The notes below the pieces were generated by a model, which made no database searches, was not told the origin of the DNA, and worked only from the letters and a program-made list of their open reading frames with translations. The translations under genes and the position numbers were made by a program. From Chromobacterium sinusclupearum (lineage in GTDB: Bacteria; Pseudomonadota; Gammaproteobacteria; Burkholderiales; Chromobacteriaceae): DNA of 64,000 bases. The stretch spans positions 61,029-125,028 of the forward strand of contig NZ_PPTF01000030.1 of assembly GCF_002902845.1 (NCBI RefSeq). The letters run 5' to 3'. Within the stretch, counting starts at the first letter, position 1, and each line of letters begins with the position of its first letter. Below, in pieces: positions 21,954 through 30,707 of the stretch.

Positions 21954-22412
21954 TCACATGATCAAAAGCGGCGCTTGAAGACACGGCTCAGTTGGCTGGA
22001 GCAGGCCATTGTGATCGTCCGGCCAGCCTGGCGGGTAGGCTGGATAGGTGAGCCAAAAGCATAGCGAGTCGCAATCGGGAGCGGGGCTCCAAAGATAGAT
22101 GCCGCTTTCTCTGAAATAGCAGAGCGGGCTTTCTGCTATGCGGCCGATAATTTCCAGTTGCTGATAAAAATAAGGCGCCGACAGTATTTCCAGCGGCGAA
22201 ATCTGTTCTTCATACGCGTAGTGGCGGATGCGGCCTTCAATCGAGTCGAACGCTGCGAATTGCAGCTCGGGATCGTGCGATGGCGTGCTTTGCGCCAGCG
22301 CTAGCAGCCGTTGCCATTCCGAAGGCGCAAGTTGATTGCTGATGTGCTGTGAGACGCCTTGGATAAAGTCTTCAAAGAAACATTGCAGCCTGGGAATGTG
22401 CATTCTGGTCAT
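21954..22412 (-). CDS. Hypothetical protein (152 aa)
   Basis: I do not recognise this protein. It is 152 residues, acidic to neutral, with many aromatic residues and no signal peptide or membrane segment. Pieces that could help a search are FFEDFIQGVSQHISNQLAPS and LCFWLTYPAYPPGWPDDHNG. A GAGGCAGAC site precedes the ATG. Base composition is less GC-rich than the surrounding genes, as for the next two genes. It is separated from the transporter gene by a hairpin. Confidence 0.6.
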   Translation of the reverse strand: MTRMHIPRLQCFFEDFIQGVSQHISNQLAPSEWQRLLALAQSTPSHDPELQFAAFDSIEGRIRHYAYEEQISPLEILSAPYFYQQLEIIGRIAESPLCYFRESGIYLWSPAPDCDSLCFWLTYPAYPPGWPDDHNGLLQPTEPCLQAPLLIM

Positions 22413-22458
22413 GTCTGCCTCAATGCGGTGATGAAAGAGGGCGATATGACCATTATAC

Positions 22459-22489
22459 TTTTCTCCCCAATGCCAGCTAGGGGAGAAAA
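22459..22489. terminator. Hairpin between the hypothetical and EamA genes
   Basis: A perfect 10-bp stem (TTTTCTCCCC / GGGGAGAAAA) with an 11-base loop lies just past the stop of the EamA gene. It can end minus-strand transcripts from that gene. Confidence 0.65.
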
Positions 22490-22511
22490 TCGCCTTATTT
22501 ATTTTAAATTC

Positions 22512-23402
22512 TCATGATACAATCAGCGATTTTTTGACAGGCCTCCATTCGGCAAGCTGAGGCGCGCTGGCATTGATGATCACGCCGATGACGACAATGC
22601 ATGAGAAGAAGACTTTTTGCATGGTTATTATCTCTCCTAGTACAAAATGGGAAAATAACAAGGCGAAGGCTGGAACCAGCAGGTAGCTGGGGGCGCTCAA
22701 TATCAATTGATTATTGCTTAGCAGTAGGGTCCACAATCCATATCCCACCAATGTCGTAATGTATCCCTGGAAGGCGATGGCTAGCCAGGCTTGCTTGTCG
22801 ATCTGTTCAATGGTGTGGATGATGGTCATGCCATTGCTCAAGTTGATCAGCAATAAAAGCAGGGCAGACACCAGGCTGCCCCACGCGACAAAGCTGATCG
22901 GGCGTTCGGTGCGGGAAAGCCTTACCGCAAGATTGGCGAAAGTCCAGCTAAAAGCGGAACCTAAGACCAGGGCAATCCCAGCGGTATTGATGCCTCCTTC
23001 TTTTATCCTGGAAATAGAGTAAATTCCCGCGGATGCGATCAGGCATCCAATAATATTGAACTTATTCCATTTTTCCTTGAGAACCATTATTCCGCCAATG
23101 GCGGTGAAGAGAGAGCCGGCTTGCATGATGACCGACGAGATGCCGGTATCGATGCCGGTTTTCAATCCCTTGAAAAACAGAAAAAGACCCAGAGAAAAAG
23201 CCAGGCCATACAGCAAGACATAAGGAAAATCGGCGCGCTTGACGCGCAAGAACAAGCAGGCGGGCAGCGCTGCGAACATGACGCGCAGCATTGCTGTCTC
23301 AGCGGGGTCAATTTTGATCCCGCTGATTTTTGCCGCAACGTAATTAAAGCCGAAGATGCTGGTGGACAGCAGGATGATAAGAATCGTTTTACTGTTTTTC
23401 AT
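22512..23402 (-). CDS. EamA-family (DMT) transporter
   Basis: This 296-residue protein has ten hydrophobic segments in two repeated halves, the layout of drug/metabolite transporters, starting MKNSKTILIILLSTSIFGFNYVAAK. It probably exports a small metabolite; substrate unknown. Its start lies one base behind the stop of the PAS-LuxR gene, with a GGAG site inside that gene, so the two are translationally linked and the regulator probably controls the transporter. Composition is visibly richer in A/T than the flanking genes. Confidence 0.85.
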   Translation of the reverse strand: MKNSKTILIILLSTSIFGFNYVAAKISGIKIDPAETAMLRVMFAALPACLFLRVKRADFPYVLLYGLAFSLGLFLFFKGLKTGIDTGISSVIMQAGSLFTAIGGIMVLKEKWNKFNIIGCLIASAGIYSISRIKEGGINTAGIALVLGSAFSWTFANLAVRLSRTERPISFVAWGSLVSALLLLLINLSNGMTIIHTIEQIDKQAWLAIAFQGYITTLVGYGLWTLLLSNNQLILSAPSYLLVPAFALLFSHFVLGEIITMQKVFFSCIVVIGVIINASAPQLAEWRPVKKSLIVS

Positions 23403-23403
23403 A

Positions 23404-24144
23404 TCACTCCACCAGCAGGTTGTATGTCATGTGGTCTTTGAATATCGCGCGTGATATGACTGACTGGTAGCCCATTTTTCTGGCGGTATCAATCAGGTTT
23501 TGTTGGTTCAATGCGCCAAATTTATCTTTTAAAGACTCTATTCTATTTTCAACCGTGCGCGTGGACAGGTCGTAGATGGAGGCGATGCGCTTGACAGGCA
23601 CGCCACGGAGCAGCAGCGTCAGGACCGATAATTCATTTTCGTTAAGCGGAATTTTGAGTTCCTTGGACTCCAGCAGCTGCGCATAGGAAGCCGCAACTAG
23701 TTTTTCCACTTTGAAAGCCGGTTCGATACCCCATAGAATGTCGCTCCAGAAGGTGGTGTCGCAAGTCAAATCCTCGCCAGTGAATAAAATAAGCGGATCT
23801 TTGCCGTTGAGCAGGGCGGGGTACTTGCGGAACTTGTAGGCGCGCGGATCGCCGTTGCGATGGGGGTGGATGCTTCCCATGATGATCTTTTTTTTCTGGA
23901 GCAGCACCATTTGATCTTGTTCATACATGAGCTGGGACAGAACGGAAATGCCATTGGGCATGTCCCCAGACTTCTTGCCAATGATTTGTTCCCGCGGCAA
24001 ACCATGGAAGTCTGCATAGCTGGCGTTAACGTACAGGAAATTGTGTTGGAGGTCTTTGGCGCCAGCCATTTGTCCAACGCTTTCCAGTTGATCGATGAAG
24101 ATCTCCAGCTCCGCAAAACTCTTGAATGAATAGATGGGGTGCAT
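23404..24144 (-). CDS. PAS-domain LuxR-family transcriptional regulator
   Basis: This 246-residue protein has an N-terminal PAS-like sensor (about residues 20-130; NFLYVNASYADFHGLPREQIIGK is the usual PAS start) and a C-terminal LuxR helix-turn-helix (NENELSVLTLLLRGVPVKRIASIYDLSTRTVENRIESLKDKF in two parts, about 168-215). No acyl-homoserine-lactone domain is present, so it is not a classical quorum receptor. Ligand unknown. It is the first gene of a two-gene unit with the EamA transporter. Its upstream region is very AT-rich and has a minus-strand TATAAT at 24195-24200. Confidence 0.82.
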   Translation of the reverse strand: MHPIYSFKSFAELEIFIDQLESVGQMAGAKDLQHNFLYVNASYADFHGLPREQIIGKKSGDMPNGISVLSQLMYEQDQMVLLQKKKIIMGSIHPHRNGDPRAYKFRKYPALLNGKDPLILFTGEDLTCDTTFWSDILWGIEPAFKVEKLVAASYAQLLESKELKIPLNENELSVLTLLLRGVPVKRIASIYDLSTRTVENRIESLKDKFGALNQQNLIDTARKMGYQSVISRAIFKDHMTYNLLVE

Positions 24145-24327
24145 GTTTGTCTCGATTAATATGATTCAGATAAGTACAAATAAATATAATATACATTATA
24201 CATATCCTAATCGTATGCGAGGCTTATGGGAAGACAGTAAACAAAGCCGATGGAAATGAGGGGACAGTTTCCCTTGCTGGCCAAGGTTCCAAGACCAGGT
24301 CTTGCAGGGATGGGGCGTCATCAACGT

Positions 24328-24354
24328 AAAAAGCCCCCGATGTCGGGGGCTTTG
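24328..24354 (-). terminator. Terminator of the YhjX-like gene
   Basis: A stem of AAAGCCCCCGA / TCGGGGGCTTT with a 2-base loop; on the minus strand it is followed by TTTACG. It starts 18 bases past the stop at 24372. Confidence 0.8.
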
Positions 24355-24371
24355 TCGTTGCGGGCGGGAGA

Positions 24372-25595
24372 TCAGGCTTTGCCCAGATGCGGCTCGGCGT
24401 GGAAGTTTTCTTCTGCGGCCTTCGCTGCGCCTGGCTGGCGGATGATCAGCGAGAACAACAGGGAGACGATCAGCAGCGCCAGGATCAGGTGGAAGGTGGC
24501 GAGGAAGCCGCCGAACAGCGAGGCCACGATGGAGCCGACGATGCTGCCGATGCCGAAGCCCAGGTAGATCACGCCGTAGTTCTTGGTCAGGTTGTTCAGG
24601 CCGAAGAAATCGCTGACCAGCGACGGGTACACGGTGATGGTGCCGCCGAAGCTGAAGGCGATGCAGGCGATGGCTGCGAAGAACAGCGTGGCGTTCAGCG
24701 GCGCGAACAGCAGGGTCAGCATGCCGGCCAGGGCGGCGATCTGGGCAAGGGTGATGACGCGGATGCGCGGCATCTTGTCGGACAGGATGCCCAGCACCAG
24801 GCGGCCGGACAGATTGGCCACGGCGATGACGGCGACGGCATTGGCGGCGGTCAGCGCCGGCAGGTGGACGAAGCTCTCGCCGATGTCCTTGGCCACGCCG
24901 ATCACATACAGGCCGCTCATGCATACGGTCAGGAACATCATGGCCAGCATCCAGTATTGCGGTTGGCGCATGGATTCGGCCAGGGTGAAGTCGCGGCTGC
25001 CCTGGGTTTGCGCGGCAGCTGCTTGCTTGGGCGCGTCTGTCATCAGCAGCGCGCCGGCCAGCACCATGGCCATGGCGATCAGCCCCCACAGCTTGAAAGT
25101 GGCTTCCAGGCTGAAGCGGGACAACAGCGCCAGATTGATGAACTTGAAGCCCAGGCTGCCCAGGCCATAGGCGCCGATGGCGCAGGCCGAGATCAGGCCC
25201 TTGCGTTCCGGAAACCACTTGACGCAGTTGGACAGCGTCATCAGGTAGCCGGCGCCGTCGGCAAAGCCGACCAGCAGGCCGGCGCACAGATAGAGCATCA
25301 CCAGATTGCTGGCTTGGGAGGTCAGATAGAAGCCCAGCCCCAGCAGCAAGCCGGCGCCGATGGCGACCTTGCGCACGCCGAAGCGCTCCTGCAGCTTGCC
25401 AGCCAGGGAAGAGGCGACAGCCAGGGCCAGGCTCAGCAGGCCGAAGGCGAAAGCCACCTGGCTGACCGGTTCGGAGAGTTTATGCGACAGCTGGGCGTTG
25501 AACAGGCTCCAGGTGTAGACGGAGCCCAGGGCGAACTGGGTGAGAACGGTGCCGGCCAGGGTACGGTAGCGGATGGAATTGAGAGAGGCATTCAT
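24372..25595 (-). CDS. YhjX-like MFS transporter (OFA family)
   Basis: This 407-residue protein has twelve hydrophobic segments and belongs to the oxalate:formate antiporter branch of the major facilitator superfamily. The opening AGTVLTQFALGSVYTWSLFN and the loop GKLQERFGVRKVAIGAG are typical. In E. coli the related YhjX is the main target of the pyruvate-sensing YpdA/YpdB system. Here homologues of that system lie 0.6 kb away, and a tandem repeat matching the YpdB site precedes this gene. Transport of pyruvate or a related acid is therefore likely but inferred. Confidence 0.88.
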   Translation of the reverse strand: MNASLNSIRYRTLAGTVLTQFALGSVYTWSLFNAQLSHKLSEPVSQVAFAFGLLSLALAVASSLAGKLQERFGVRKVAIGAGLLLGLGFYLTSQASNLVMLYLCAGLLVGFADGAGYLMTLSNCVKWFPERKGLISACAIGAYGLGSLGFKFINLALLSRFSLEATFKLWGLIAMAMVLAGALLMTDAPKQAAAAQTQGSRDFTLAESMRQPQYWMLAMMFLTVCMSGLYVIGVAKDIGESFVHLPALTAANAVAVIAVANLSGRLVLGILSDKMPRIRVITLAQIAALAGMLTLLFAPLNATLFFAAIACIAFSFGGTITVYPSLVSDFFGLNNLTKNYGVIYLGFGIGSIVGSIVASLFGGFLATFHLILALLIVSLLFSLIIRQPGAAKAAEENFHAEPHLGKA

Positions 25596-25630
25596 GGCGC
25601 TGCTCGCTTAAAGTCATTACTGTTGGCATG

Positions 25631-25636
25631 ACTATA
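25631..25636 (-). promoter_or_regulatory. Likely -10 element of the YhjX-like gene
   Basis: TATAGT on the minus strand, 36 bases before the start codon. No good -35 hexamer is present 17 bases upstream, which fits a promoter that depends on the activator bound at 25666-25700. Confidence 0.4.
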
Positions 25637-25665
25637 AGCCTGCGCTTATGGATGCGGCGCAGTCC

Positions 25666-25700
25666 GGGAATGAAATGCAGACGATGGGGAATGAAATGCA
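25666..25700 (-). promoter_or_regulatory. Tandem YpdB-type binding site
   Basis: Two identical 14-base direct repeats, TGCATTTCATTCCC on the minus strand, occupy 25687-25700 and 25666-25679, a period of 21 bp (two helix turns). The reported E. coli YpdB site is GGCATTTCAT, repeated with an 11-base gap, which gives the same 21-bp period. The inner repeat ends next to the expected -35 position. Confidence 0.8.
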
Positions 25701-25776
25701 ATCGGGGGGGCATCAATCACAATGCGGCTGAATGGGCGATGCTACTGAAGCGTTAAAGTCTTGATACGGAGGGAGG

Positions 25777-26115
25777 ATGGATTTTCAGTTCGAGTTTGAC
25801 CGCAACGGGGTGGATGGCAGTCGACCGTTGCTTTATTTATGGGATGTGGGCGGCCGTCTTTACATTGGGAAGGCGAGCCGAGGAAGTCAACGACCATTGA
25901 AGCATTACGCGCGAAACGTCCGTCGTTTGCTGGCAGGCCAGCCGTATCGTCGAGGCAAGCCGAATGGTTTTAGGAAAGTGCATCTAGCCATGCAGGCTGC
26001 CGTATTGCAGTCGCAACGGATCAGGCTGGTGCTATTGAAAAACGTCGAGCTTGCACGAATTAATGAAGAAGAACTGACAGCAACTAAACAGTATGGTTGT
26101 GAGTTGAATGAGTAA
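25777..26115 (+). CDS. Small GIY-YIG-like protein
   Basis: This 112-residue protein resembles the N-terminal core of the GIY-YIG nuclease fold: PLLYLWDVGGRLYIGKASRG gives a degenerate first motif (YLW in place of GIY, then YIG), followed by RPLKHYARNV. Near the end EEELTATKQYGCELNE could supply the glutamate. Because the first motif is altered it may be a binding protein rather than a nuclease. It is transcribed opposite to its neighbours, between the YhjX-like gene and ypdB, from a GGAGGGAGG region. Codon use is less GC-rich than the flanks. Confidence 0.5.
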   Translation: MDFQFEFDRNGVDGSRPLLYLWDVGGRLYIGKASRGSQRPLKHYARNVRRLLAGQPYRRGKPNGFRKVHLAMQAAVLQSQRIRLVLLKNVELARINEEELTATKQYGCELNE

Positions 26116-26152
26116 TGGCTGCGGGGTTGTTTGTTGACTCAATGGCCTAGCG

Positions 26153-26899
26153 CTAGAGATGCATCAACTGCCTGAACGCCTTGATATTGCTGCGGCTGAC
26201 CGGGATTTCCGCCTTCAGGTCATATAGCTTGATGATGTAGGTGCTGTTCAGCCACGGCGCGATTTCGCGAATCTTGTGGATGTTGACGCAATACGAGCGG
26301 TGGCAGCGGAAGAAGCTGTCGGCCGGCAGTCGCGATACGAATTCGCTGATGCTCATCGCCATCACATAGCGGTCGTGCGCGGTATAGACCAGGGTCACTT
26401 TTTCGTCCGCCTCGACGTAATAGATGTCGTCGCAGGGCGTGACGATGATGCTGTCGCCTTTGGCCAGGTTGACGGTGCGGCTGACCGGCGCGGATTCGGG
26501 GAGGGCGGCGGCGATGTGCGGCGCCGTGGCCGGCGGCGCCTGTTCCAGCGCTTCCAGCTTGGCCAGCAGGCTGATGATGCGCGTCTCGTTATACGGCTTG
26601 AGGATGTAGTCGAAGGCTTCCACTTCAAACGCCTCCACCGCGAACTCCTTATAGGCGGTGACGAAGACGATGCGCGGCGGCTTGGACGTTTTGTGCAGGT
26701 TCTTGGCCAAGAGCAGGCCGTCGATGGATGGGATGTTGATGTCCAGAAACACCACGTCCACTGCCTGTTCCTGAAGGAACTTGAACGCTTCCAACCCGTC
26801 CTCGACGCTGGCGGCGATCTCGATGGCGCTGTGTTCCTGTATCAGATAGGCCAGCTCCTGACGCGCCAGGTATTCGTCTTCCACAATCAGCGCCTTCAT
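26153..26899 (-). CDS. ypdB: LytTR-type response regulator, YpdB-like
   Basis: This 248-residue protein has a receiver domain (1-120) with phospho-acceptor D53 in VVFLDINIPSIDG and the KPY segment near 104. It also has a C-terminal LytTR DNA-binding domain (about 145-248; DDIYYVEADEKVTLVYT, FFRCHRSYCVNIHKIREI). Such proteins bind tandem direct repeats spaced two turns apart, as seen at 25666-25700. Its start overlaps the ypdA stop (ATGA). By analogy with E. coli, it activates the YhjX-like transporter gene. Confidence 0.9.
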   Translation of the reverse strand: MKALIVEDEYLARQELAYLIQEHSAIEIAASVEDGLEAFKFLQEQAVDVVFLDINIPSIDGLLLAKNLHKTSKPPRIVFVTAYKEFAVEAFEVEAFDYILKPYNETRIISLLAKLEALEQAPPATAPHIAAALPESAPVSRTVNLAKGDSIIVTPCDDIYYVEADEKVTLVYTAHDRYVMAMSISEFVSRLPADSFFRCHRSYCVNIHKIREIAPWLNSTYIIKLYDLKAEIPVSRSNIKAFRQLMHL

Positions 26900-28563
26900 G
26901 AGGCTTCCTCCAGCGGCAGCTCAAAACTCACTTCGGTGCCCGGTTCCAGCCGGGTAAGCCGCAGGCCCTCGCCATACAGCAGCTTGATGCGCTCGTTGAC
27001 GTTGGACAGGCCTATGCTGCGGCTTTCCACTTTGCCTCTGGCGATGCCGTCTATCACTTCCTGGCTGATGCCGTAGCCGGTATCGCGTACCGACACGTGG
27101 ATGCGTTCGTCCCGTTTTTTCACCACGATGCGCACCTCGCCAGGCTCCTTGCGCGGCTGGATGCCGTGCAGGATGGCGTTTTCCACCAGCGGCTGCAGCA
27201 GCAGGCTGGGCACGCGCGCATGGACCTCGTCCACGTCGAATACGACGGACAGCTTGCTGCCGAAGCGCGCCTGTTCGATCGCCACGTAGTCTTGCACCTG
27301 CTTCAGCTCCTCCTGGATGTCGATCAGGGTATCGCCTAGCGACAGGTTGTAGCGCAGGTAGTCGGCCAGTTTGGCGATCAGCTGCCGCGCCTCGGTCGGC
27401 TGGATGCGGATCAGCGACGAGATGGCGTTCAGCGCGTTGAACAGGAAGTGCGGGTTGATCTTGCTTTGCAGCGCGGTGAATTCCGCCTTGCGCGCCATCT
27501 CCTGCAACTGCTTGATGCGCGAGGCTTCCATCTGGGTGGAGATCAGTTGCGACAGGCCCACCGCCAGTTCGCGCAGCGAGCCGGTGATGCCGCCGCTCTG
27601 GCGGAAGAAAATCTTCAGCGTGCCGGTGACGCGGCCGTTTTCGCGCAGCGGAATGATGATGACAGAGTGGAAGTCCGCCACTCGGTACTGGCGCAGATCG
27701 TTCTCGATGATGATCTGATCCGTGCGCACTGCGCGGCGGGTGATTTCGCCGATGGCCGAGTGATCGGCCGGCTCGTAGTAGTCCTTGCCCAGCCCCACAT
27801 AGGCCAGCACGTCGCGGGTATCGGTGATGGCCACCGCGTCGGCGCCGATGTGGTTGCGGATCACCGTGCACACCTCCACCAGCGCCTCGCGATCCACGTT
27901 CTGGAAGTACGGCATGGTGCGGTTGGCGATGGTCAGCGCCAGCTTGGCCTGGCGCGCGGCCAACAGCTCCTTCTCGTCGTCCAGGTCCTGCACCAGCCGG
28001 ATGATCAGGCCGATGCAGACGGTGCCGGTGATCATCGGATAGGCGATATGGCTGACGATGGCGTGGCCTACTTGCGGCTCGGTGAACCATAGAATCAAGG
28101 CCATGGTCAGGCTTTCGCAGGCGACGCCGGCGGCGATGCCGTACAGCCACAGCCGCTTGCGGCCGGCGCGGAAATGAATGAAGGTGGACAGCAGGCCGGC
28201 GCAGATGCTGGAAATCAGGCAGGGCAGCGAGGTATAGCCGTGGATGTCTATCAGATAGCGGTGCAGGCCGGAGACAATGCCGGCCGGGATGCCCACCCAC
28301 GGGCCGAACAGAATGCCGCCGGCCAGGATGGCGATGGTGCGGACATTGACCAGCGAGCCGTCCACCGGAATGCCGGTATAGGTGCTGAACACGGCAAACA
28401 GGCAGAACAGCAGCGAGACGCCAGCCAGTTCCGCCGGGCTGTGCTTCTGCTGGCGCAGCAGGTCCTGGAACGGCCGGATGCGGGTGAGGAAGAACAGCGC
28501 CATCAGCATCAGCGCGGCGCGTTCAAAAACCGCCAGTAGCAGCATATTGGGATTGTCTATCAT
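26896..28563 (-). CDS. ypdA: LytS/YpdA-type sensor histidine kinase
   Basis: This 555-residue protein begins with several membrane helices of the 5TM-LYT sensor type (NVRTIAILAGGILFGPWVGIPAGIVSG). It continues with a GAF domain (about 230-350) and ends with a kinase module: phosphorylated H372 in NPHFLFNALNAISSL, the N-box LLLQPLVENAILHGI and the G-box DTGYGISQ. I use the ATG at 28563 (MIDNPN); the upstream extension would need TTG. In E. coli this kinase senses extracellular pyruvate. It is translationally coupled to ypdB. Confidence 0.9.
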   Translation of the reverse strand: MIDNPNMLLLAVFERAALMLMALFFLTRIRPFQDLLRQQKHSPAELAGVSLLFCLFAVFSTYTGIPVDGSLVNVRTIAILAGGILFGPWVGIPAGIVSGLHRYLIDIHGYTSLPCLISSICAGLLSTFIHFRAGRKRLWLYGIAAGVACESLTMALILWFTEPQVGHAIVSHIAYPMITGTVCIGLIIRLVQDLDDEKELLAARQAKLALTIANRTMPYFQNVDREALVEVCTVIRNHIGADAVAITDTRDVLAYVGLGKDYYEPADHSAIGEITRRAVRTDQIIIENDLRQYRVADFHSVIIIPLRENGRVTGTLKIFFRQSGGITGSLRELAVGLSQLISTQMEASRIKQLQEMARKAEFTALQSKINPHFLFNALNAISSLIRIQPTEARQLIAKLADYLRYNLSLGDTLIDIQEELKQVQDYVAIEQARFGSKLSVVFDVDEVHARVPSLLLQPLVENAILHGIQPRKEPGEVRIVVKKRDERIHVSVRDTGYGISQEVIDGIARGKVESRSIGLSNVNERIKLLYGEGLRLTRLEPGTEVSFELPLEEAS

Positions 28564-28690
28564 TCGGGGCCTGGCCGCGCGCGGCGGCGGGATGGGAGCC
28601 AAAATAGTTGACAGTATTTTAAGGCATGGTTGGGCCTGGGTCAGACATTTGCGCGATAAAAGACCGCTGACATGCCGAGGCGTCCTGTCG

Positions 28691-30688
28691 CTACAGGCGG
28701 ATTTCCAGCTTGTCCGTTCCTTCTGCCGGGTAGGCGCAGCACAGCAGGATCTCGCCCGGCGCGGTTTGATAGTCCGGCAGCTGCAGATAGGTGGCCTGGC
28801 CCGCCAGCAGCGCGGCGCGGCAGCTGCCGCAGGTGCCGCCGCGGCAGCTGAAGTCCGGGTTCAGGCCGCAGGCTTCCGCCAGCTCCAGCAGGCTGCCCAG
28901 GCCGGGTTGCCATGCCGCGTCCAGCTCGGCATCGCTGAAGCGGACCGCGACGGCGTGGTCGGCCATCGGCGGCAGGATTGGCTCGGCGCGGCCGATTCTT
29001 TGCAGCCCGGCCGGGCCGAAGGCCTCGGCGTGGATGCGGCTGTCTGCCACGCCAGCGTCAATCAGCTGATCATACAGGGCCTGCATGAAGCCGGCTGGGC
29101 CGCACAGGTAGAAGTCTCCGGCCAAGTCCGCGCCAAACCGGCGCAATAGCTTGATGTCGACGCGTCCGGCGTGCTGGTAGTCCTGGCCCAGGCGACGGTT
29201 TGTTTCCGGCTGGCTTGCCGCCTTGACGATGCGCAGCCTGCCGGGCGCGCGGGCTTGCAAGGTTTCCAGCTCAACGTCGAACGCGCGTTCGGCCACGGTC
29301 TTGGTGGCGTAGACGAGCAGCGTGGGCGGCATCGCGGCGGCTTGTTCCGTCAACTGGTGCAGCATGGCCAGCAGCGGCGTGATGCCGATGCCGCCGGCCA
29401 GCAGCGTGATGGGCCTTTCCAGGCTGGATAGGGTGAAGTCGCCGCGCGGCGGCAACGCCTCCACGATGTCGCCCGGCGCCAGCTGGTGCAGCCTGGCGGA
29501 CGCCTTGCCCTGGCGCTTGACGCTGATGCGATAGCCGCCGGTCTGCGAAAGCGTGTAGTTGCGCAAGCGCGCGCCGTCCACGCCCATCACCTTCAGGCTC
29601 AGGTGCTGGCCAGGCAGGAAGGGCGGCGGGGGCGAGCCGTCTGCCGGTTCCAGATAGATCGACCGCACGATATTGCTCTCGTCCTCCACATGGCTGACGC
29701 GCAGCGGCAGCCATTGCCGGGCGGGGGCGGGCTGCGGCCAGGCGCCGGTGGCCAGGGCGAACGGCGAATATTCGCGCAGCGTCCAGCGCAGCGCCAGGGC
29801 GTTGCGGCGGCGGACCACCCGCTCGATCCGGAAAGACCACAGCCGCTCGGCGCCGTGGAAAACGGACGCGGCGTCGCCATCCCGCACCTCGGCGCGGCCG
29901 GCCAGCTGCAGCGTGTCGCCGCTGGAGAAGTCGATGAACAAGAGGCCGGCGCGCGGATGGCGCAGCAGATTGCCCAGAGTGTTGAAGTAGCCGTTGCCCG
30001 GAAAATCCGGGATGGTCAGCGTGTCGCCGTCGACTCTGACGAAGCCGGGCTTGCCGCCGCGATGCGATACATCGACCTGCCAGCCGGGTTGGCTATCGTC
30101 GCCGGGGTAGGCGCTGGCGACGAAGAAGGTGTCGGCGGAGGCGATGGCGGCGCGGGCGTCCTCGTCCAGCTCATCCATCCATTCCACCGTGCCCACGATG
30201 CGCGGCCCCGGTTCGCGGGCAAATTCAAACTCGCGCAACTGGATGTACTTGGGGCAGTTGCCGAATGACTGGCGCACCGCCAGCGCGCAACCGGCCTTGT
30301 CCAGCGCGATCAGTTGGCCGTTCATGCGGTTGCGGCGGCGCGTGTGCAGTTCGATGCCGAGCAGGCCCACCGCCGCGCCGGGACGCAGGCAATCACGCAG
30401 CGGGTCGGCCGGGCTAGGCAGGGCGGCGAGACGCAATTCGCACGGATCGGGCGAATCGACAAAACCGGGCGCGCCCTCCACCACGCCCGCCCACGGCCTG
30501 CCGGCATCGTCCAGCGCCGCCAGCACCACGAAAGGGAGCTGGCGGAAGAAGGCGCGATGTTGATCCGGCATGTGGTCGCGGACATTGCGCGGCCCGACCA
30601 CGGCCATTTGCTCCAGGCTGCCGGCGCGGCGCTGCATTTCCAGTTCGCCGGAATGCCAGGGCTGCGGGTGGGAACGATGCTCGCTCAT
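28691..30688 (-). CDS. PNPOx-like / ferredoxin reductase / 2Fe-2S ferredoxin fusion oxidoreductase
   Basis: This 665-residue protein joins three modules. Residues 1 to about 310 form a pyridoxamine-phosphate-oxidase-like flavin-binding domain (HRAFFRQLPFVVLAALDDAGRPWAG, NYFNTLGNLLRHPRAGLLFIDF). About 330-560 form a ferredoxin-NADP reductase domain (LRNYTLSQTGGYRISVKRQG, LLAGGIGITPLLAML, FYLCGPAGFM). The C-terminus is a plant-type 2Fe-2S ferredoxin with C615, C620, C623 and C650 or C651. It should pass electrons from NAD(P)H through flavin to iron-sulfur. Acceptor unknown. It lies 19 bases behind a MarR regulator gene, probably its regulator. Confidence 0.85.
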   Translation of the reverse strand: MSEHRSHPQPWHSGELEMQRRAGSLEQMAVVGPRNVRDHMPDQHRAFFRQLPFVVLAALDDAGRPWAGVVEGAPGFVDSPDPCELRLAALPSPADPLRDCLRPGAAVGLLGIELHTRRRNRMNGQLIALDKAGCALAVRQSFGNCPKYIQLREFEFAREPGPRIVGTVEWMDELDEDARAAIASADTFFVASAYPGDDSQPGWQVDVSHRGGKPGFVRVDGDTLTIPDFPGNGYFNTLGNLLRHPRAGLLFIDFSSGDTLQLAGRAEVRDGDAASVFHGAERLWSFRIERVVRRRNALALRWTLREYSPFALATGAWPQPAPARQWLPLRVSHVEDESNIVRSIYLEPADGSPPPPFLPGQHLSLKVMGVDGARLRNYTLSQTGGYRISVKRQGKASARLHQLAPGDIVEALPPRGDFTLSSLERPITLLAGGIGITPLLAMLHQLTEQAAAMPPTLLVYATKTVAERAFDVELETLQARAPGRLRIVKAASQPETNRRLGQDYQHAGRVDIKLLRRFGADLAGDFYLCGPAGFMQALYDQLIDAGVADSRIHAEAFGPAGLQRIGRAEPILPPMADHAVAVRFSDAELDAAWQPGLGSLLELAEACGLNPDFSCRGGTCGSCRAALLAGQATYLQLPDYQTAPGEILLCCAYPAEGTDKLEIRL

Positions 30689-30707
30689 GGGACGCTCCGT
30701 GGGGCGG

